Below, piece after piece: positions 59,084-64,000 of a DNA stretch of 64,000 bases. Both the position numbers and the translations under genes were made by a program. Position 1 is the first letter of the stretch. Each line of letters begins with the position of its first letter. The stretch comes from Atrina japonica (taxonomy: Eukaryota > Mollusca > Bivalvia > Pterioida > Pinnidae): contig BROG01000134.1 in assembly GCA_030159075.1 (NCBI GenBank), positions 658,501-722,500 of the forward strand, in the 5' to 3' direction. The notes below the pieces were generated by a model. The model was not told the origin of the DNA. It worked only from the letters and a program-made list of their open reading frames with translations, and did not search any database.

Positions 59084-61439
59084 TGATTAACGACTACACC
59101 AAAAGCACGTGTTGTAGCATTCATCAACTATATTTGAAAGGTAAATTCTTTTTCATATCCTGATTGAAATCAGCATTTATATACAGCGATATTTTTTTCA
59201 AGGATCCGATTTATACGTTTTCTAGACCCAAGTTTATTTGGACAAATTAATCAAAAATCTACCAATCTATACGCAAAGTAAACAATATGAATAAAAAAGA
59301 GATGTCAGTTAGAAAGTAGTACATCAGTTTGCATGGAAAACTGACGTGATTTAAAGAAATTACTAAACCAGTTCCGCTGCTTAATTACACCTTGCATGAT
59401 TCCGTGTTAAACTACAAGATTTGTTTAGTTTCGTTTAAATTGCATGCGTGAGAAAATTCAATGAATCTATGTTCTAAATATGAGCAATTAAGGAAAATTT
59501 GTCCCATATGTCAAGGTATGAAATACCTGATAACAATAAAGGGGTAGTTTAACACACTTATGGTCCGTAATTAGCTCTAAATCTGAAGTCAAGAATGTTT
59601 GGAACGAACTGTTTGCTGTATGTAGGAATCACACAGTAGTCAAAATAGAGCTTTAAAGGGGCCCACTCGCAAAATCAAAATGTGTATTTTTTTGCTTTGT
59701 ATGTTTTCCTGGTAATCACTATCTTTACTCCAACTTCGGTGTTAAGCATTACAAATATATAAATCAATTAACTAAAAATTTCTGTATATTGGTAATATGA
59801 AATTTAATTTTGCATGTTACAACTCATTTTTAGCCGTATATCCATATTTTGAGAACAATGCGATGGATGATATACCAGAAATTAAGATTAATTATGCAAA
59901 AAATTATATGATGTTGTCTAAATAAGCACCTATACATATGACAAAATAAATAATAGAACATTAAAAAATTACACATGCTTTATCTTGGCGAAAAACATTC
60001 TTTTCTCCACTGGTACAATAAAATGACTGGAAAAATAGATCGGAAATTAAACAACTTTGAACTGTGATAAACGAAAATTTGATTTATTTACCATTGAATG
60101 TTCTTGATATCTAATTCATATACAAGTACTTACTAGTTACTACTTATAATATATATCTAATGCATGTTTATTATCTGTCAGATTTAGTGTTGTTTAACAT
60201 CATATGTATGTATCCGACGTTTGAAATAAATCGTCACTATATCGGACTTTAATAAGTTCAAATAGATCATAAATAGTTATAATTTGACACTGCATTATTT
60301 ACGTTATTTCAAAACTTTGACCCGTTTTTTAATGCCCTTGCACTACGACTGAATGAAATAACTTAGGATTTTTAATCTTTGATTGAAAAAACAAGGACAC
60401 AGTCTACTCTATTTATATTTAACTGTTATTTTTACATTTTAAATAACTTGGATCTAGGTAACTATAGCTTTTACATGGGATTCTAGGTGATTACAAAGGA
60501 CAGAAATACGTGTTCTATATCCACGTGCCTGTATATTTATTTAAAAAAAAAAATGTAGATTTCTGCGGCTAGGTGATCTGTAAATGTTATAGTTATATTA
60601 AAATTTACTAGATATATCTAAAAATAAGTGAAATTGCATCTGTTATATTTTTCTGTCATTTACTCATTCACTAAATATTTCTACATCGTATAAGTAATAA
60701 AAAATTCAACTCCATTGTAACATTTCATTCCCTTTTCAATAACAATATTTAAGTTGATAAAGTTTAATAAATATGAAATTTCTTAATGCCGGTTGCATGT
60801 GTTCGGCATAGATATTACTCGAAATTGATAAATGTTCAGAATGACAACGGATATCTTTTAAAGATCAGTAAAATTGCATTGACCTTATTTCTTTCATTAA
60901 ATTTTACATAAAGTATTATACGCTTGTATAAGTAATGTAAAATTTGAACTCCGTTGTCATATTTCATTCCCTTTTTAATTTAGAGCAAACAACATGAGTA
61001 TTGTATATTATATATTTAAAATTGAAATTCAATTCACAACACTTCTGTTTTTAAGTTATTTTTGGTCATTTTCATTTAATCTATGGATTGTCCTCTGAGT
61101 CATTTCGCATCGTTAGCTTTTTTGTATTTTGTTTGTCCGATTTGTTTTGATAAAGCAGGAACATGTCAGACAGATAAGTTTCATTTTTAGAATGCAGATG
61201 ACGTTAATTCATCATTGACACCTGACCTATACGAGGTCCAATTTTGGTAGCAATTTTGTCTTGTTTCATGAACGTCCTTATACCCTTACAGCTTACACTT
61301 TTTATCACAACCTTATGTATCCGTATATAATTTTGAAACATTCATCTGAATATCCAGTGAGACCAGGCATATTCCATTAGACTCTCTGCAACAAACTATA
61401 GTAAATCTCGTGATTTCATTTTCCTCAAATATTGTAACT
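59084..61439. other. Intergenic region with a diverged 240-bp duplication
   Basis: A block at 60618-60750 (GTGAAATTGCATCTGTTATA, then TATAAGTAAT and ACTCCATTGTAACATTTCAT) recurs diverged at about 60868-60985. TTTAAAGGGGCCCACTCGC at 59652 looks like one end of a repeat, but I found no partner end. No gene is supported. Confidence 0.45.
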
Positions 61440-61640
61440 TATTTTGAACTCAAGAGGTTTTCATGGAACATATGCGACGGGTGCGGCATGCTAACAGGGA
61501 CGCTGACTCCTTCCGGACACCTGGTCCCATTCCGTTTGGGATTCGTAATTGTTTATCATATTGAGACCATTTGCATTTCATTTTGTCGTGTTATAATGGA
61601 CCTTGAGTTTCGATTATCCTTTAGAACCTATTCACTTTTA
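61440..61640 (+). mobile_element. PLE terminal-repeat fragment, subfamily 2, copy C
   Basis: AGAGGTTTTCATGGAACATA, TGCGACGGGTGCGGCATGCT, ACAGGGACGCTGACTCC and TTCCGTTTGGGATTCGTAAT match copies A and B in order. Confidence 0.75.
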
Positions 61641-63662
61641 CGTTCTATTACATTTTGACAACCAAATTGAATGTTGTTTTAAAAGCAAAGTAAAACAAAA
61701 TGCCGAATTTCTTTGAATTCATATCATACAGACAGAAAGGTATATTACATTTATCATCGATTTAGTATGGAAAAGATAGATACAAAATTTAGACAGCGGT
61801 TTTTTCTTCTAACATGTAAGTCAAACACAAAATCAAAAGGACATAAAGTACAAAATCCAAGGATTTATGTATGACGAACATGGTTACACAAAAAGCAGGA
61901 CTTCGGAATTTATACAAAGTATTTAATTGGTTTGAATCGAAACAATCTGAAAAATACGTTAACACAAACGGTAGTCGACTTCGCCATATAGATAATCTGT
62001 ACAGGGGGCAGTTCTTTTTATAGATGCATGTATACATACTTAAAGAATTAAGTTGCTATAAACAATCTCGATACGCTTTGTCAAATTTTTCTGTCCTTTA
62101 CAACGAAGATCATCACTAAGCTACGCAAAAAATAAACAATTATTACCGATGAATTTTAAAACGTGACTTAATTTATGATTTTAACCTCAAAAGTTAAAAC
62201 CGATATATTTATGTTAATATCCTCAGTGCAAATGTGAAATACAGGATTTAATGTTTTAATAGAAAATTAAAAAAAACCAATTAAAAAAAAAAAACCATCT
62301 TCTATATTCTGGGTGTGACGCATAGAATAATATAATCTCCCAAAGATTGGACTTTCAGATTCTTGCCACGACGGTGAAAACTTCCTTATCCACTCGACAC
62401 AGCCATGATTGATTATTTTTCTCAAAAGTTATGTTTATGTAGATCTTCACAAATAAAGTCTGATATAACTATGCACTGTATTATTTAAGACAGAGACACT
62501 ACGTCACAAAATGTACTGTGACGTCATAGAGAGCTGCTGAGTTATCTTTTCATGGATAATCATTGACGTTTACGGGTAGGTGTGGGAGAATGAATGTTCT
62601 TAATAAAATATTTCAAATCAAAGCAAAGCATTTTGGTGTAATGGCAGCAATGAGATATGCATTTCCAGTAAAAAATGCACAACCCATAATTAGACACACA
62701 AAATAGCTATGCTATGTTTCAGATGACATGAACAAGTAAACAAGGCTAGAGGTTGATACCTATATCACGTTTACACCTTTAGTTAAAACTCCTACGGGAA
62801 GATAAATCATCTTGATCAACGGTGATTTTGTTCTGTTGGTCTCGGATTACTCTTATCTCGGTACGTGACCAATCCATAACTTGAACTGAATTTTAAAAAT
62901 AAATATTTTAGTACACACTAAAGCCTAGAGAAGTTCACGTGTCAAAATTTCACGTGATACTATATAAGTGAAAATTATTCAATTTCACAATTTGTCATGT
63001 GACCAAGTGGTAAGTGTATCATGCATTGAGCCACTTGGCGTCTTACCACTAGATCCAATGGGTGAACATGTGGTTCAATAACACGGTGATCAAGTGGGCT
63101 AACTTGACAGTTTTCTTCTGGAAAGCTAATGGTCGTTTAAGGTAATCTTGTTCAATAATATGAATTAATAATTTCCATTCTAATTTCGGTGGGAATCAAC
63201 ATTTAAACATATCGAAGAAAGCATGTTTTAATGTTTGCATCAGTATATATACTGAACTGATTATGAACATATCAAGTACTTTTTGAGTTTTATTTGATCT
63301 ATGCTTTTGTAATAATCATTGTGTCGTATACTCTATCACAATTGTGATGAGGTATGGCGAAATTAAGATATTTGATAGATTTATGAATAATTGTGATCAC
63401 ATGACTTAATATTTCATAAATACATTGGAAGAGTGTAGAAAATGACAGATTTCGTTACGTCAATCAACCAAGTACATTTCGATGATATCTCAATTATATT
63501 CAGAATATAACAGATGCCCAGGACTTTCCATATACGAGTAAAGGTGGTTAAGCATTTGATTTTATCAGAGATCAATTATATATTATTGCATTTAAGATTG
63601 AATGTTTCATTTATAAAATAAATGGAGTCAAAACCTTTATTAATGTCTTATGTATTTTACAG
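61641..63662. other. Intergenic stretch, nothing recognised
   Basis: AT-rich, with an A run near 62265-62293. Short inverted words around CCAAGTGG/CCACTTGG occur near 63003-63040. No gene is seen. Confidence 0.4.
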
Positions 63663-63733
63663 TTGCTGAGGAAAGGCGATATGTAAATCAGTGTGGACCT
63701 TTACCTGGAGGAATGCTTACCTGTAGAAATTGA
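63663..63733 (+). CDS. Possible terminal coding exon of an unknown gene
   Basis: After a good acceptor (ATGTATTTTACAG) the frame reads AEERRYVNQCGPLPGGMLTC and then RN before a TGA. The codons look less AT-biased than the surroundings. No upstream exon or homologue was recognised, so this may be chance or a repeat remnant. Confidence 0.2.
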
Positions 63734-63822
63734 TATAAGCCAGGATGCACAAGGTATTGGTTAGACAATTACTGTTTGGTTGTTGGATACAGATATCTAA
63801 GTATATAATGAAACATAACATG

Positions 63823-63856
63823 TATCTCTCTCTTTCTCTCTCTGTCTCTCTCTGTC

Positions 63857-63918
<62 letters not shown>
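63823..63918. repeat. (CT)n microsatellite, about 95 bp
   Basis: CT repeat with a few GTCT interruptions on the left half. It generates Arg-Glu and Leu-Ser open frames that are not genes. Confidence 0.96.
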
Positions 63919-63920
<2 letters not shown>

Positions 63921-64000
63921 GTTGTTTCATATTTTCCCCCAAGAATGAACATTGCAAATAACATTGCAGGACAAAGGTTAAATCATCCAATACGTCACGC

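Overview
The window is animal nuclear DNA, most likely from a bivalve mollusc. By eye it is AT-rich. It has one clear multi-exon gene with GT/AG introns, long dinucleotide arrays, tRNA-headed SINEs, several families of terminal-inverted-repeat (TIR) elements, decayed DNA transposases and fragments of a Penelope-like retroelement (PLE). The bivalve assignment is an inference from the repeat types and from the style of the single-exon membrane gene. No species can be named.

Two genes are supported. The first is a full ten-exon gene on the + strand (18846-40168) for TPGS2, a subunit of the tubulin polyglutamylase complex. I assembled it by hand: all splice phases agree, the product is 329 residues, and conserved blocks match the vertebrate protein end to end. 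Exon 6 is phase-symmetric (66 nt) and looks like an optional insert; skipping it gives 307 residues, close to the human length of about 300. The second is a single-exon minus-strand gene (13238-16051) for a large multipass membrane protein with a signal peptide. I do not recognise a named family for it.

Layout: 0-0.6 kb, MULE-type transposase remnant. 1.7-3.8 kb, short TIR elements. 4-7.5 kb, a dispersed repeat around a 261-bp higher-order satellite rich in palindromes. 7.7 kb, SINE. 9.3-10.1 kb, 53-bp satellite with an inverted block. 11-13.1 kb, two foldback elements. 13.2-16.1 kb, membrane protein gene. 17.7-18.5 kb, PLE terminal-repeat fragment, 40-bp palindrome and TIR element. 18.8-40.2 kb, TPGS2, whose introns hold a MITE pair, a Tc1-like pseudogene, microsatellites and minisatellites. 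44.6-46.9 kb and 53.2-56.7 kb, PLE fragments and their terminal repeats. 51, 55.3 and 58.8 kb, SINEs. 62-64 kb, mostly empty, ending in a CT array.

I found no evidence of a new multi-gene system. The two genes lie on opposite strands about 2.8 kb apart with no visible functional link. The most useful new information is the TPGS2 gene model with its candidate cassette exon and duplicated acceptor, the orphan membrane protein, and the repeat structures.
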